Source: Massilia norwichensis
GTDB lineage: Bacteria > Pseudomonadota > Gammaproteobacteria > Burkholderiales > Burkholderiaceae_D
Direction: 5' to 3'
NCBI RefSeq assembly: GCF_024753245.1
Contig: NZ_JANUGX010000026.1
Span: 1-64,000, forward strand
Length of the DNA stretch: 64,000 bases
In this document: in pieces, positions 18,066-27,592 of the stretch
How the letters are laid out: every line of letters begins with the position of its first letter
Position numbering within the stretch: the first letter of the stretch is position 1
Notes under the pieces: model-generated
What the model was told of the DNA's origin: nothing
What the model saw: the letters and a program-made list of their open reading frames with translations, nothing else
Databases searched by the model: none
Made by a program: the position numbers and the translations under genes

Positions 18066-18487
18066 ATGAAGCACGCACTGGTCCTGGAAAAAGATTCGGC
18101 AAGCTGCAACGCAAGCACGGCGCACTCGGCACGCTGGGCTTTTCCGTCACGCCGGTGTTTCGCGCCAAAAAAGCCTTGCTCGCCGCGCAGCTGATGCCTT
18201 TTGACCTGATCGTCATTCATACCACGGCCATCCCCGAAGACCGGCGCTCGCTCGCCGGTGAACTCAAGCGCTGTTCGCCCTTGTCCTTCATCGTCCTCTT
18301 GACCGAGCCCGGTGCCGACGCATGCTCGCGCGGCCATCCCGATTGCGACAGCGTCGACGCCATCCTGCAACGTCCCCTGACACCACAGGCATTGCACAGC
18401 GCCATGGCTCGCCATCAGGACGATGATCGTCCGTACGGGCCGGCCCTCCAGCACGACCGCGAACGGCGCCACAGGCCTGCCGTCTAG
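18066..18487 (+). pseudogene. Frameshifted pseudo-receiver (response-regulator-like) gene
   Basis: ATG 18066 opens MKHALVLEKDSASCNAS, a good first strand of a receiver domain, but this frame then loses sense. The neighbouring frame resumes at about 18120 with LGTLGFSVTPVFRAKKALL, PFDLIVIHTTAIPEDRR, SFIVLLTE and ends at 18487. The two frames differ by exactly one missing base, most simply a lost G around 18116-18124, restoring 140 residues. The usual phospho-acceptor Asp after DLIVI is His, and the Lys of the KP motif is Arg (LQRPLT). So even the intact protein would be a pseudo-receiver. A sequencing error is an alternative to true decay. Confidence 0.6.
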
Positions 18488-18594
18488 ACCCCGATCGGCC
18501 GCCACTTCCGCAGCATATGCTGTGCAGCTGCCCACGCTGCATGTAACATAGCCGCCATCAGCTCAACCAAACAGCGTTACGACGAAAGACCACC

Positions 18595-19065
18595 ATGAAT
18601 GCATCCCTCCTTTGCCGCCTTGCCTGCGCCGCCGCCATCGGCGCCTTCGCCGCCGGCCTGACGCCCGCCCACGCCGACAGCGTCGCATCCTCCGCCTCCA
18701 GCGCCGGTTCCGCCTCGTCGGCCAGCATCTCCGACTCGATCGGCGCCTCCAGCAACAGCTCGAATCGCGACAAGCGCGTCGCCGCCGGCGACTACCGGGT
18801 GATCGACGTCGCCCAGGCCCCGGCCAAGCTGGAGACCACGCGCCTGACCCTGCGCCCGGTGGCCGGCACGCCGGCCCAGGAGTTCACGCTGGACGTGCCG
18901 AACCGCGCCCTGGCCGCGCGCCAGGTCGATGCCGGCGCCGTGGTCCACGTCAACGAACGCGTGTACGGCTACGAATTCGCCTATGCCGATACCAAACAGC
19001 CCTTCTTCCTGGCGCTGCAGGACGACTGGTACCGCGAACTCGGTTCGCGCCAGGTCACGATCTGA
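18595..19065 (+). CDS. Small secreted protein of unknown function
   Basis: A 156-residue protein with a clear Sec signal peptide (MNASLLCRLACAAAIGAFAA to AHA, cleavage near residue 27). A Ser/Ala-rich linker (28-60) follows, then a folded C-terminal part with DYRVIDVAQAP and FFLALQDDWYREL. No family is recognised. Its stop overlaps the start of the DUF2145-like gene by one base, and that gene overlaps the serine hydrolase by 4, so the three form a translationally coupled operon. Confidence 0.7.
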   Translation: MNASLLCRLACAAAIGAFAAGLTPAHADSVASSASSAGSASSASISDSIGASSNSSNRDKRVAAGDYRVIDVAQAPAKLETTRLTLRPVAGTPAQEFTLDVPNRALAARQVDAGAVVHVNERVYGYEFAYADTKQPFFLALQDDWYRELGSRQVTI

Positions 19066-19982
19066 TGCTGCCACGCCGCGCGACCGCCGTGCTTCGCGTG
19101 ACGCTCGCCGCGATCGCACTCGGCGCCAGCGCGTCCGCGTCGGCCGGCATGCCGGTGTTCTGCGAACGCGGCAAGGAAGTCAGCGCGGCCGAGCAGGACC
19201 GCGTGCTGCGCTTTGCCGGCACCGTCAAGCGCGAACTGGAAGCCTCGGGCGGCAGCGTCGCCCTGATCGCGCGCGCAGGCCTGGACCTGAGCCGCTTCGA
19301 CCTGCTGTATTCGCATGCCGGCGTGGCCTTGAAGGAGGCCGACAGCGCCTGGACCGTGCGCCAGCTATATTACGCCTGCGACGAATCGCGTCCGCGCATC
19401 TTCGACCAGGGCGTGGCCGGCTTTGCGCTGGGCGCCGATGCGCCGGGGCGCGGCCACGTCTCGCTGGTCTTCCTCGACCGGGACGAAGCTGCGCAACTGG
19501 AGCAGGCCGCGCGCGACAAACCGCTCGCGCTGGCCCTGCTGGCGGGCCGCTACAGCGCCAACGCCTACGCCTTCGGCACCCGCTACCAGAACTGCAACCA
19601 GTGGGTTGCGGAGCTGCTGGCCAGCGCCTGGGGCGGCATCGACCGGCGTGAAAAGCCGCGCGAACAAGCCCAGGACTGGCTGCGCGAACAGGGCTACAGC
19701 GCGGGCCCGGTCAAGCTGAAGTCGCGCTGGCTGATGTTTGCCGGCCAGTTCGTGCCGCTGGTGCACCTCGACGATCATCCGGTCGACGATCTGTACGCAC
19801 TGAGCCTGCGCGTCAGCGTGCCCGCGTCCATCGAGGACTTCGCGCACCGCCGCTCGCCCAAGGCACGGCGGGTCGAGCTGTGCCACGACACCCGGCACAT
19901 CGTCGTGCATCGGGGTTGGGAGCCGATCGGCGCCGAATGCGCACCGATGCCCGGCGATGAAGTCATTCCCCTGGACTCATGA
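19065..19982 (+). CDS. DUF2145-like secreted/periplasmic protein
   Basis: Starts at ATG 19065 inside the upstream stop codon and encodes 305 residues. The N-terminus has a signal peptide (VTLAAIALGASASASA, cleavage near residue 27). Then come CERGKEVSAAEQDRVLRFAG, DLLYSHAGVALKE, YNCNQWVAELL-type Cys-Asn and SRWLMFAGQFVPLVHLDDHP. The His in YSHAG and the Cys in NCNQW suggest an NlpC/P60-like papain fold, as in DUF2145, but activity is unproven. It is coupled by overlap to both neighbours. Confidence 0.65.
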   Translation: MLPRRATAVLRVTLAAIALGASASASAGMPVFCERGKEVSAAEQDRVLRFAGTVKRELEASGGSVALIARAGLDLSRFDLLYSHAGVALKEADSAWTVRQLYYACDESRPRIFDQGVAGFALGADAPGRGHVSLVFLDRDEAAQLEQAARDKPLALALLAGRYSANAYAFGTRYQNCNQWVAELLASAWGGIDRREKPREQAQDWLREQGYSAGPVKLKSRWLMFAGQFVPLVHLDDHPVDDLYALSLRVSVPASIEDFAHRRSPKARRVELCHDTRHIVVHRGWEPIGAECAPMPGDEVIPLDS

Positions 19983-21373
19983 TTAACGTGATGCGTCACG
20001 ATAAAATAGCCAGCATGCTTGCCGCAGCCGCCATGACGATCGCCACCGCGCACACGGCGGCAGCCCCGCTGCCGAAAGAGCGGGCAGCCGCCCTCACCCG
20101 CCAGCTGCAAACCATCGCCGACGACCCGGCCATGCCTTTGCCCGGCCTCTCCGTGGTCGCGATCCGCGGCGGCGAAATCGTCTACCGCCAGCACCTGGGC
20201 AGCAAGCGCCTGGCCAGCGACGGCAAACCGGCGCGGCCGATCGACGACGACACGCTGTTCCGCGTCGCCTCGGTCTCGAAATTCGTGACGGCGCTCGGTG
20301 CGATGAAGCTGGTCGAGCAAGGCAAGCTGTCGCTGGATGCCGACATCGGCACTTATCTAGGCTACCGCCTGCGGAACCCGTCTTTCCCGAACCGGGCGAT
20401 CACGCTGCGCATGCTGCTGACGCACACGTCTTCGCTGCGCGACGAAGGCGGCTTCAAGTTCGCGCCCGAGGTCGACCTGAAGGAAGTCCTGCTGCCCGGC
20501 GGGCCTTATTACGGCAAGGGGGCGATGTGGGACACCAGACACGCGCCGGGCGCATGGTTCGAATACGTGAATTTCAACTGGGGCTTGATCGCGACCGTGA
20601 TGGAAGCGGCCAGCGGCGAGCGCTTCGACCGCCTGATGCGGCGCCTGGTCTTCGATCCGATGGACCTGAAGGCTGGCTTCTACCTGGCCGACTTCGCGCC
20701 GGCCAGGATCGACGACGTCGCCACCCTCTACCGCAAGCGCGAGAAGGACGGCGACGAAACCTGGGACCCGAACGGCCCCTGGGTCGCCCAGGCCGACGAT
20801 TTCGACCATGCGGCGCCGTCCGCGCCGGCAGGCCTCGCCGCCTACAGGGCAGGCAGCAACGGCACCGTGTTCGCCCCCCAGGGCAGCCTGCGCATCTCGA
20901 CCGGCGACCTGGCCCGGATCATGCTCATGCTGATGCACGGCGGCCGCGATGGCCATCGACAGATCCTGGCTCCGCAGACGGTCGCGACAATGTTCAGCCG
21001 CCAGTGGACACTGCAGCCGGACGGAACGAACGGCAGCCCCAACGGCGATGGCGGCAGCTACCGCGGCCTCTACCAGGCCTGGGGCCTGGGCAACCAGCAC
21101 TTCACGGACACCAGCATGGTCCGCGACGGCCATGCCAGCGGCGAACGTCTGGTGCAGGGCGGCGGCTTCAAGGGGGTCGGCCACCTGGGCTGGTCCTGGG
21201 GCCTGAACGCGCTGTTCGTGTTCGATCCGGTGAAGCAGGACGGCATGATCTACGTGAGCACCGGCGTCGGCGTCGATCCGGACCAACAGCCCGGCAAGTT
21301 CTCGTCCGAGGCGCGCTTCCAGGAGCGCATCACCGATGCCCTGTACCGCGGCGCGATTGCACCCTTGCCTTAA
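19979..21373 (+). CDS. Serine hydrolase of the beta-lactamase/penicillin-binding (class C-like) family
   Basis: A 464-residue exported protein with an N-terminal signal sequence (MLAAAAMTIATAHTAAA). The catalytic triad motifs of the class C/beta-lactamase fold are visible: SVSK (Ser-x-x-Lys) in FRVASVSKFVTALG, YVN in WFEYVNFNWGL, and the third motif region GHLGWSWG. MLLTHTSSLRDEGG is typical of esterase or carboxypeptidase-like members. It probably acts on peptidoglycan peptides or ester substrates in the periplasm. True beta-lactam resistance cannot be inferred from sequence. It overlaps the previous gene by 4 nt. Confidence 0.85.
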   Translation: MINVMRHDKIASMLAAAAMTIATAHTAAAPLPKERAAALTRQLQTIADDPAMPLPGLSVVAIRGGEIVYRQHLGSKRLASDGKPARPIDDDTLFRVASVSKFVTALGAMKLVEQGKLSLDADIGTYLGYRLRNPSFPNRAITLRMLLTHTSSLRDEGGFKFAPEVDLKEVLLPGGPYYGKGAMWDTRHAPGAWFEYVNFNWGLIATVMEAASGERFDRLMRRLVFDPMDLKAGFYLADFAPARIDDVATLYRKREKDGDETWDPNGPWVAQADDFDHAAPSAPAGLAAYRAGSNGTVFAPQGSLRISTGDLARIMLMLMHGGRDGHRQILAPQTVATMFSRQWTLQPDGTNGSPNGDGGSYRGLYQAWGLGNQHFTDTSMVRDGHASGERLVQGGGFKGVGHLGWSWGLNALFVFDPVKQDGMIYVSTGVGVDPDQQPGKFSSEARFQERITDALYRGAIAPLP

Positions 21374-21421
21374 CGTAACGCATCACGAATAATGGGGCGT
21401 TCCCGTCAAGCACGCACGCCC

Positions 21422-21775
21422 ATGAAACAGCCGGAAGACCAACGCACCATCGAACTCGCCCTGGAAGCGGCCGCCGCCAAAAAGAAGCGCGGCCGTCCAC
21501 CCAAGGCCGACAAGCTGAGCGACGCCGAACGCGCCCGCCGCTACCGCGCGCGCCAGAAGATGATGCCGAAGGACGACTGGAACTACGAGCATCTGACCGC
21601 CCTCACCCGTACCGAGATCCTGCGCCTGCTGGATGGCGCGGACGCCAAGCCATCGTCCGAACGCGAACTGGTGGGCAACTGGGCGTACGGCATGTTCCTG
21701 CTGTGGGACCGCACCACGGCGCAGTGCCAGCTGGCGGACGATCGCAGCGCCCTGCTGGCCCTGGTCGCGCCCTAA
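21422..21775 (+). CDS. Small basic protein with AT-hook-like motif
   Basis: 117 residues from ATG 21422 (MKQPEDQRTIELALEAAAAK); an alternative start lies in frame at 21392, and neither has a good ribosome site. The motif KKKRGRPPKADK is AT-hook-like (GRP core), followed by a basic helix ERARRYRARQK. This suggests nucleic-acid binding. The C-terminal half (WNYEHLTALTRTEILRLL, WAYGMFLLWDR) is a compact helical part of unknown role. It is convergent with fdhD, 13 bp away. Confidence 0.6.
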   Translation: MKQPEDQRTIELALEAAAAKKKRGRPPKADKLSDAERARRYRARQKMMPKDDWNYEHLTALTRTEILRLLDGADAKPSSERELVGNWAYGMFLLWDRTTAQCQLADDRSALLALVAP

Positions 21776-21788
21776 AACTTCAGGCTGG

Positions 21789-22646
21789 TCAGGCGTGCTG
21801 GCCGCCGTCCAGCAGCAGATGCTGCGGATGCGTATAGCAAACGAAATCGGCGCCGCGCGCGAACGCCAGCACCGTCATGCCGGATGCGTCCGCCAGCTCG
21901 ACCGCGGCCAGCGTCGGTGCCGACATCCCGACCAGGGCGGAGACGCCGGCAGCGGCCGCCTTCTGCACCATCTCGACGCTGACGCGGCTGGTCAGCAACA
22001 GGAAACCGTCATCGGCGGCGGCCTTGCTGCGCGCCATCGCACCGATCACCTTGTCCAGCGCATTGTGGCGGCCGACGTCCTCGCGCACGAGACGCAGGCT
22101 GCCGTCCGGCGCACACCAGGCCGCCGCATGGCTGGCGCCGGTCAGGCGGCTCAAGGCTTGCGCCCCGCCCATTGCGCTTAAAGCGGTGCGCACGCCGGCG
22201 GCGCTGAAGTTGCGCGCCGGGGCCAGCGCCGGCGCCGGGCGCAGCACCTGGTCCAGGCTGTCGATGCCGCACAGGCCGCAGCCGGTACGGCCGGCCAGCG
22301 TGCGCCGGCGCTCCTTCAGCGCGGCGAAGGCGGCGCTGGCAATCTCGAGGTGCACGGCGACGCCCTTGGGGCCGGTCTCGATGTCGATGCCGTAGCAATC
22401 CGCCGCACGCGCGAGGATGCCTTCGCTCAGCGAAAAGCCGAGCGCGAACTCCTCGAGGTCGGCCGGGGTCGCCATCATGACCGCATGCGAAATGCCGTTG
22501 TAGACCAGCGCTACCGGCGTTTCGGCGACGACCATGTCCTCGAGACGGGTCAGCACACCCTGGCGCTGGCGCAGGATCTGGCGCGGTCCCGCCGTCGGCA
22601 GATCCGTGCCATTCGGCAACACCTCGGTAAGTGTCGATAGATTCAT
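21789..22646 (-). CDS. fdhD: FdhD, sulfurtransferase for formate dehydrogenase activation
   Basis: I choose ATG 22646 (MNLSTLTEVLPNG), giving 285 residues. FdhD moves sulfur from IscS to the molybdenum cofactor, making formate dehydrogenase active. Visible motifs are ETPVALVYNGISHAVMMATP, EEFALGFSLSEGI, the sulfur-carrying Cys pair in TGCGLCGIDSL, and DVGRHNALDKVIG near the nucleotide site. It is divergent from fdnG across 174 bp, so the two are probably controlled together. An earlier in-frame start (22712) would add 22 residues unlike the family. Confidence 0.93.
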   Translation of the reverse strand: MNLSTLTEVLPNGTDLPTAGPRQILRQRQGVLTRLEDMVVAETPVALVYNGISHAVMMATPADLEEFALGFSLSEGILARAADCYGIDIETGPKGVAVHLEIASAAFAALKERRRTLAGRTGCGLCGIDSLDQVLRPAPALAPARNFSAAGVRTALSAMGGAQALSRLTGASHAAAWCAPDGSLRLVREDVGRHNALDKVIGAMARSKAAADDGFLLLTSRVSVEMVQKAAAAGVSALVGMSAPTLAAVELADASGMTVLAFARGADFVCYTHPQHLLLDGGQHA

Positions 22647-22662
22647 CAAATACCTGAAAATG

Positions 22663-22680
22663 GGCGTCTGTAATGACGCC
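22663..22680. promoter_or_regulatory. Inverted repeat in fdhD/fdnG intergenic region
   Basis: GGCGTC (22663-22668) and GACGCC (22675-22680) are perfect inverted 6-mers with spacer TGTAAT, 17 bp upstream of the fdhD start. This is a possible operator or 5'-leader hairpin for fdhD. Confidence 0.35.
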
Positions 22681-22723
22681 TGGTTATTGTGGATACCACT
22701 TATTTTCAGCAAAAAACACTGCC

Positions 22724-22751
22724 TTGGTTAGATTCTGAGAGATTTTATCAT
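22724..22751 (+). promoter_or_regulatory. Possible sigma-70 promoter of fdnGHI
   Basis: TTGGTT (22724-22729), a 16-nt spacer and TATCAT (22746-22751) give an acceptable -35/-10 pair 70 bp before fdnG. No FNR or NarL box could be recognised with confidence. Confidence 0.35.
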
Positions 22752-22820
22752 TTCTCAAACTGCGGCTGAGTGCTACACTTGCGGCGCAATCATTTCCTGT
22801 CAGAAAGAAGGACCTTCTCA

Positions 22821-25800
22821 ATGAATCAAATGTCAAGGCGCCAGTTCCTTAAGGTATCTGGCGCAACCATTGCCGGCTCGAGCCTGGCGGTGCTTGGCTT
22901 TGCTCCCGGAACGGCACTCGCCGAAGTCCGTCAGTACAAGCTGGCCCGCACGACCGAGACCCGGAATACCTGCCCTTACTGCTCAGTGGGCTGCGGCCTG
23001 CTGATGTACGGCCTGGGCGACAACGCCAAGAACGTGGCGGCGTCGATCATCCACATCGAAGGCGACCCGGACCACCCGGTCAATCGCGGCACCCTGTGCC
23101 CGAAAGGTGCCTCGCTGGTCGACTTCATCCACAGCCCGAGCCGCCTGCTGGAGCCGGAATACCGCGCACCAGGCGCCACCGAGTGGACCAAAATCAGCTG
23201 GGACAAGGCGCTCGACCGCATTGCCACGCTGATGAAGCAAGACCGCGACGCCAACTTCATCGAGAAGAACGCCGACGGCCAGACCGTCAACCGCTGGCTG
23301 ACCACCGGCATGCTGGCCGCATCGGCCGCGAGCAACGAAGCGGGTTACCTGACCCACAAGGTTGTTCGTCCGATGGGCATGCTCGTATTCGATAACCAAG
23401 CACGTGTCTGACACGGCCCGACGGTGGCAGGTCTTGCCCCGACGTTTGGCCGTGGCGCGATGACGAATCATTGGGTCGACATCCGTAATGCGGACGTGAT
23501 CCTGGTCATGGGCGGCAATGCCGCCGAAGCACACCCCTGTGGTTTCAAATGGGTGACCGAAGCGAAGGCCCATAACAAGGCCAAGCTGGTTGTGGTCGAC
23601 CCGCGTTTTACCCGTACCGCGTCCGTCGCCGACTATTACGTTGCGACGCGTACCGGCACGGACATCGTATTCCTTGGCGCGATCGTCAATTACCTCCTGA
23701 CGAACGACAAGATTCATCACGAGTACGTCAGGAATTACACCGACTTCTCCTTCATCGTGCGCGAAGACTTTGCCTTCAATGACGGCATCTTCTCGGGCTA
23801 CGACGAAAAAGCCGGCAAGTACACCGACAAGTCGAGCTGGAACTACGAAATCGGCGAGGATGGCTTTGCCAAGGTCGATCCGACCCTGCAGCACCCGCGT
23901 TGCGTGTACCAGCTGATGAAGGCGTTCTACTCGCGCTACACGCCGGAAAAAGTGCAGCAGATCTGCGGCGTCTCGCCCGAGCAGTTCCACAAGGTTGCCG
24001 AGACCCTGGCCTCGACCGCCGTGGCAGGCCGTGCCGCGACCATCCTGTATGCGCTGGGCTGGACCCACCACTCGACCGGCGCCCAGACCATTCGCCTCGG
24101 CGCCATGGTCCAGCTGCTGCTGGGCAACATTGGCATCGCCGGCGGCGGCATGAACGCACTGCGCGGCCACTCGAACATCCAGGGCCTGACCGACCTCGGC
24201 CTGATGTCGAACCTGCTGCCGGGCTACATGACGCTGCCGTTCGAGAAGGAGCAAGGCTTCGACGACTACATCGCCGCACGTGCGTCGAAACCGCTGCGTC
24301 CGAACCAGCTGAGCTACTGGAGCAACTACAAGAAGTTCCACGTCTCCTTCATGAAGACCTGGTGGGGCGACTTCGCCACCGCCGACAACAACTGGGCCTA
24401 CGACTACCTGCCGAAGCTGGACAAGCCTTACGATCTGCTGCAGGCCATCGAACTGATGGACAAGGGCCAGATGAACGGCTACATCTGCCAGGGCTTCAAC
24501 GTGATCGCCTCGGCGCCGAACAAGGCCAAGGTGACCCGTGCGCTGGCCAAGCTCAAGTTCCTGGTGGTGATGGATCCGCTGGAAACCGAGACCGCCGAGT
24601 TCTGGAAGTCGCATGGCGAATTCCACGTGGTCGATTCGAGCAAGATCCAGACCGAAGTGTTCCGCCTGCCGACCACCTGCTTCGCCGAAGAGCGCGGTTC
24701 GCTGGTCAGCTCCTCGCGCGTGCTGCAGTGGCACTGGCAAGGCGTCGAGGCGCCGGGCAAGGCACTGCCGGACATGGACATCATGGCGGGTATCTTCCTG
24801 CGCATGAAGGCCATGTACCAGAAGGACGGCGGCAAGTTCCCGGATCCGATCCTGAACCTGACCTGGCCGTACAACAAGCCCTTCGCACCGACCCCGGAAG
24901 AAGTGGCGATGGAGTTCAACGGCAAGGCACTGGCCGACATCACCGATCCGAAGGATCCGACCAAGATCCTGGCCAAGAAAGGCGACCAGCTCAACAGCTT
25001 CGCCCTGCTGCGCGACGACGGCACCACCACCTCGGGCAACTGGATCTGGGCTGGCTGCTGGGGCACTTCCGGCAACCAGATGGGCCGCCGCGACAACAGC
25101 GACCCGACCGGTATCGGCAACACCCTGAACTGGGCCTGGGCATGGCCGGCCAACCGCCGCGTGCTGTACAACCGTGCATCCTGCGACGTCAACGGCAAGC
25201 CTTTCGATCCGACCCGCAAGCTGGTCAGCTGGAACGGCACCACCTGGAGCGGCGCCGACGTGCCCGACTTCAAGATCGACGAGAATCCGGCCGGCGGCAT
25301 GAACCCCTTCATCATGAATGCCGAAGGTGTGGCGCGTTTCTTCGCCCGCGGCATGATGAACGAAGGACCGTTCCCGGAGCACTACGAGCCGTTCGAAAAC
25401 CCGGTGGGCAAGAACCTGATGCACCCGGACAACCCGAAGGCGACCAGCAACCCGGGCGCCCGCGTGTTCCCTGGCGACCGTGCAGACTTCGGCACGGCCA
25501 ACGAGTTCCCGGTGGTGGCGACGACGTATCGCCTGACCGAGCACTTCCACTTCTGGACCAAGCATGCGCGCCTGAATGCGATCATCCAGCCCGAGCAGTT
25601 CGTCGAGATCGGCGAGGCGCTGGCGAAGCAGATCGGCGTGGCCAGCGGCGAAACCGTCAAGGTGAGCTCGAAGCGCGGCCACATCATCTCGAAAGTGATC
25701 GTGACCAAGCGTATCCGTGCGCTGAAGATCGACGGCAAGGAAACCCATACCGTCGGCATTCCGCTGCACTTCGGCTTCAAGGGCCTGACCAAGCCAGGCT

Positions 25801-25892
25801 ATCTGACCAACACCCTGACCCCTTCGGTGGGCGACGGTAATTCGCAAACACCGGAATTCAAGTCCTTCCTGGTCAAGGTCGAGAAAGCATAG
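22821..25892 (+). CDS. fdnG: Formate dehydrogenase-N/O alpha subunit, selenocysteine-containing (internal TGA at 23409-23411)
   Basis: The true gene runs through the in-frame TGA at 23409-23411, giving 1023 residues with Sec197 in NQARV-Sec-HGPTVAG, where the E. coli enzyme has Sec196. ATG 22821 has an AGAAGGA ribosome site. The Tat signal is SRRQFLKVSG at residues 5-14. The [4Fe-4S] motif CPYCSVGCG (about 53-61, last Cys in TLCPKG) and molybdopterin-binding GNAAEAHPCG and VVDPRFTRTAS are present. The enzyme oxidises formate in the periplasm and passes electrons to FdnH and FdnI. A SECIS hairpin directly follows the TGA. fdnH starts 16 nt downstream. An automatic annotation would break it into two genes. 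FdoG is the alternative name. Confidence 0.96.
23409..23451 (+). promoter_or_regulatory. SECIS element for selenocysteine insertion in fdnG
   Basis: The hairpin directly after the UGA has an outer stem GGCC (23415-23418) with GGCC (23448-23451) and an apical stem GGCA (23426-23429) with TGCC (23435-23438). The apical loop is GGTCT (23430-23434). This loop matches the GGUCU of the E. coli fdn/fdh SECIS loop contacted by SelB. Confidence 0.9.
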
Positions 25893-25908
25893 AGGCCGGG
25901 AGAATCTT

Positions 25909-26841
25909 ATGGCATTACAATCTTTGGATATCAAGCGGGTTTCCGCGACCACCGTCCAGCAGCCAACCGCCCGCCACCCGGTGGGTGGCGAGGTGGCCAA
26001 GCTGATCGACGTCTCGAAGTGCATCGGCTGCAAGGCTTGCCAGACTGCCTGTATGGAGTGGAACGAGCTGCGTGACGAAGTCGGCGTCAATTCCGGCGTG
26101 TACGACAACCCGATCGACCTCACGCCGCAATCGTGGACCGTGATGCGCTTTGCCGAGCACGAAACCAACGACGGCAACCTCGAGTGGCTGATCCGCAAGG
26201 ACGGCTGCATGCACTGCGAGGATCCGGGCTGCCTGAAGGCCTGCCCGTCGCCGGGCGCGATCGTGCAGTACAACAATGGCATCGTCGACTTCCACCAGGA
26301 AAACTGCATCGGCTGCGGCTATTGCGTGTCCGGTTGCCCCTTCGATGTGCCGCGCATCTCGAAGAAGGACAACCGCGCCTACAAGTGCACGCTGTGCTCC
26401 GACCGCGTGGCGGTGGGCCAGGAACCGGCCTGCGTCAAGACCTGCCCGACCGGCGCCATCATGTTCGGCACCAAGGAGGCGATGAAGGAGCAGGCCGCCG
26501 GCCGTATCGAAGACCTGAAGGAACGCGGCTTCGAGAACGCCGGCCTGTACGACCCGGCCGGCGTTGGCGGCACCCATGTGATGTACGTGCTGCACCACGC
26601 CGATCGTCCGGCCCTGTACAGCGGCCTGGCGAATGCGCCGGCCATCAGCCCGATGGTGGGGCTGTGGAAAGGCGTCACCAAGCCGCTGGCCCTGATGGGC
26701 CTGGCCGCGGCCGCGGTCGCCGGCTGGTTCCACTACAGCCGCGTGGGCCCGAACGAGGTCAGCAAGGAAGAAGAAGCCGAGGCCCTGGCCGAAGCCAAAC
26801 GCCTGAAGGGGGAGACGAAGGGGGAGAATCACGATGCATGA
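25909..26841 (+). CDS. fdnH: Formate dehydrogenase beta subunit, iron-sulfur protein
   Basis: 310 residues starting at ATG 25909 behind GGGAG. Four [4Fe-4S] Cys clusters are visible in order: CIGCKACQTAC, CMHCEDPGCLKACP, CIGCGYCVSGCP and CTLCSDRV to ACVKTCP. A single transmembrane helix near residues 265-283 (LALMGLAAAAVAGWFHY) anchors it in the inner membrane with the clusters facing the periplasm. It carries electrons from FdnG to the cytochrome. Its last 8 nt overlap fdnI. The charged C-terminal tail (EEEAEALAEAKRLKGE) is cytoplasmic. Confidence 0.95.
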   Translation: MALQSLDIKRVSATTVQQPTARHPVGGEVAKLIDVSKCIGCKACQTACMEWNELRDEVGVNSGVYDNPIDLTPQSWTVMRFAEHETNDGNLEWLIRKDGCMHCEDPGCLKACPSPGAIVQYNNGIVDFHQENCIGCGYCVSGCPFDVPRISKKDNRAYKCTLCSDRVAVGQEPACVKTCPTGAIMFGTKEAMKEQAAGRIEDLKERGFENAGLYDPAGVGGTHVMYVLHHADRPALYSGLANAPAISPMVGLWKGVTKPLALMGLAAAAVAGWFHYSRVGPNEVSKEEEAEALAEAKRLKGETKGENHDA

Positions 26842-27514
26842 TCGACATGGCAACCCGGCCGGCGTGCCGCGCGACAAGGATGGGCATCCGCTGATCCAGC
26901 GTTACACGGCAAACGAACGGAGCAACCACTGGTTCACCGCGATCCTGTTCATCCTGCTGGCCCTGTCCGGCCTGGCCATGTTCCATCCGGCCATGGCCTG
27001 GCTGTACGGCCTGTTCGGCGGCGGCCAGTGGACGCGCATCCTGCACCCCTTCTTCGGGGTGCTGATGTTCGTCTCCTTCATGCTGCTGGCGCTGCGCATG
27101 CGCGCCCACAACCACTTCGAAGAAGGCGACACGCAATGGCTGCGCCAGATCGGCGACGTGCTGGCCAACCGCGAAGAGAAGCTGCCCAAGATCGGCAAAT
27201 ACAACGCCGGCCAGAAGCTGCTGTTCTTCACGCTGGTGCTGTGCATGATCGTGCTGATGCTGTCCGGCATCGTCATCTGGCGCCAGTGGTTCTCGCACTT
27301 CTTCCCGATCGGCCTGATCCGCTTCTCGGCCCTGATGCACGCGTTGTTTGCGTTCATCATCATCATGTCGATCATCGTGCATATCTATGCCGGCATGTGG
27401 ATCAAGGGCTCGATCGGCGCGATGGTACGCGGCACGGTCACCTACGGCTGGGCGCGCAAGCACCATCCGAAGTGGTTCCAGAAAGTCATGAAGGAAGGCG
27501 AGCGCAGCCACTGA
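26834..27514 (+). CDS. fdnI: Formate dehydrogenase gamma subunit, cytochrome b556
   Basis: 226 residues with four hydrophobic segments: about 35-57 (WFTAILFILLALSGLAMF), 75-95 (FFGVLMFVSFMLLALRM), 130-155 (LLFFTLVLCMIVLMLSGIV) and 170-195 (FSALMHALFAFIIIMSIIVH). His residues in RSNHW, ILHPFFG, SALMHALF and IVHIYAG are the expected haem b ligands. It delivers electrons to quinone. It overlaps fdnH by 8 nt and is followed by a strong terminator at 27557-27592, which sets off the fdhE-selAB genes. Confidence 0.94.
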   Translation: MHDRHGNPAGVPRDKDGHPLIQRYTANERSNHWFTAILFILLALSGLAMFHPAMAWLYGLFGGGQWTRILHPFFGVLMFVSFMLLALRMRAHNHFEEGDTQWLRQIGDVLANREEKLPKIGKYNAGQKLLFFTLVLCMIVLMLSGIVIWRQWFSHFFPIGLIRFSALMHALFAFIIIMSIIVHIYAGMWIKGSIGAMVRGTVTYGWARKHHPKWFQKVMKEGERSH

Positions 27515-27556
27515 CGGGCGCCTGCCCGGCACGCTTCGCCGCATTCATTTAAAATA

Positions 27557-27592
27557 GGCCGCGGTCGCCATGGCGACCCGGCCTTTGTTTTT
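27557..27592 (+). terminator. Rho-independent terminator between fdnI and fdhE
   Basis: GGCCG (27557-27561) pairs with CGGCC (27579-27583) around the self-complementary GGTCGCCATGGCGACC (27563-27578), and the stem is followed by TTTGTTTTT. It ends 15 nt before fdhE, so fdhE-selA-selB need read-through or their own start site. Confidence 0.85.

Noticed and set aside
19979..21373. The serine hydrolase as a beta-lactam resistance gene
   Set aside because: The SxxK and YxN motifs are shared by esterases and carboxypeptidases. Sequence alone does not support resistance.
22983..26309. A 1108-codon open frame on the minus strand across fdnG and fdnH
   Set aside because: It mirrors the plus-strand genes, whose motifs are unmistakable. 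Long antisense frames are common in GC-rich codon-biased DNA.
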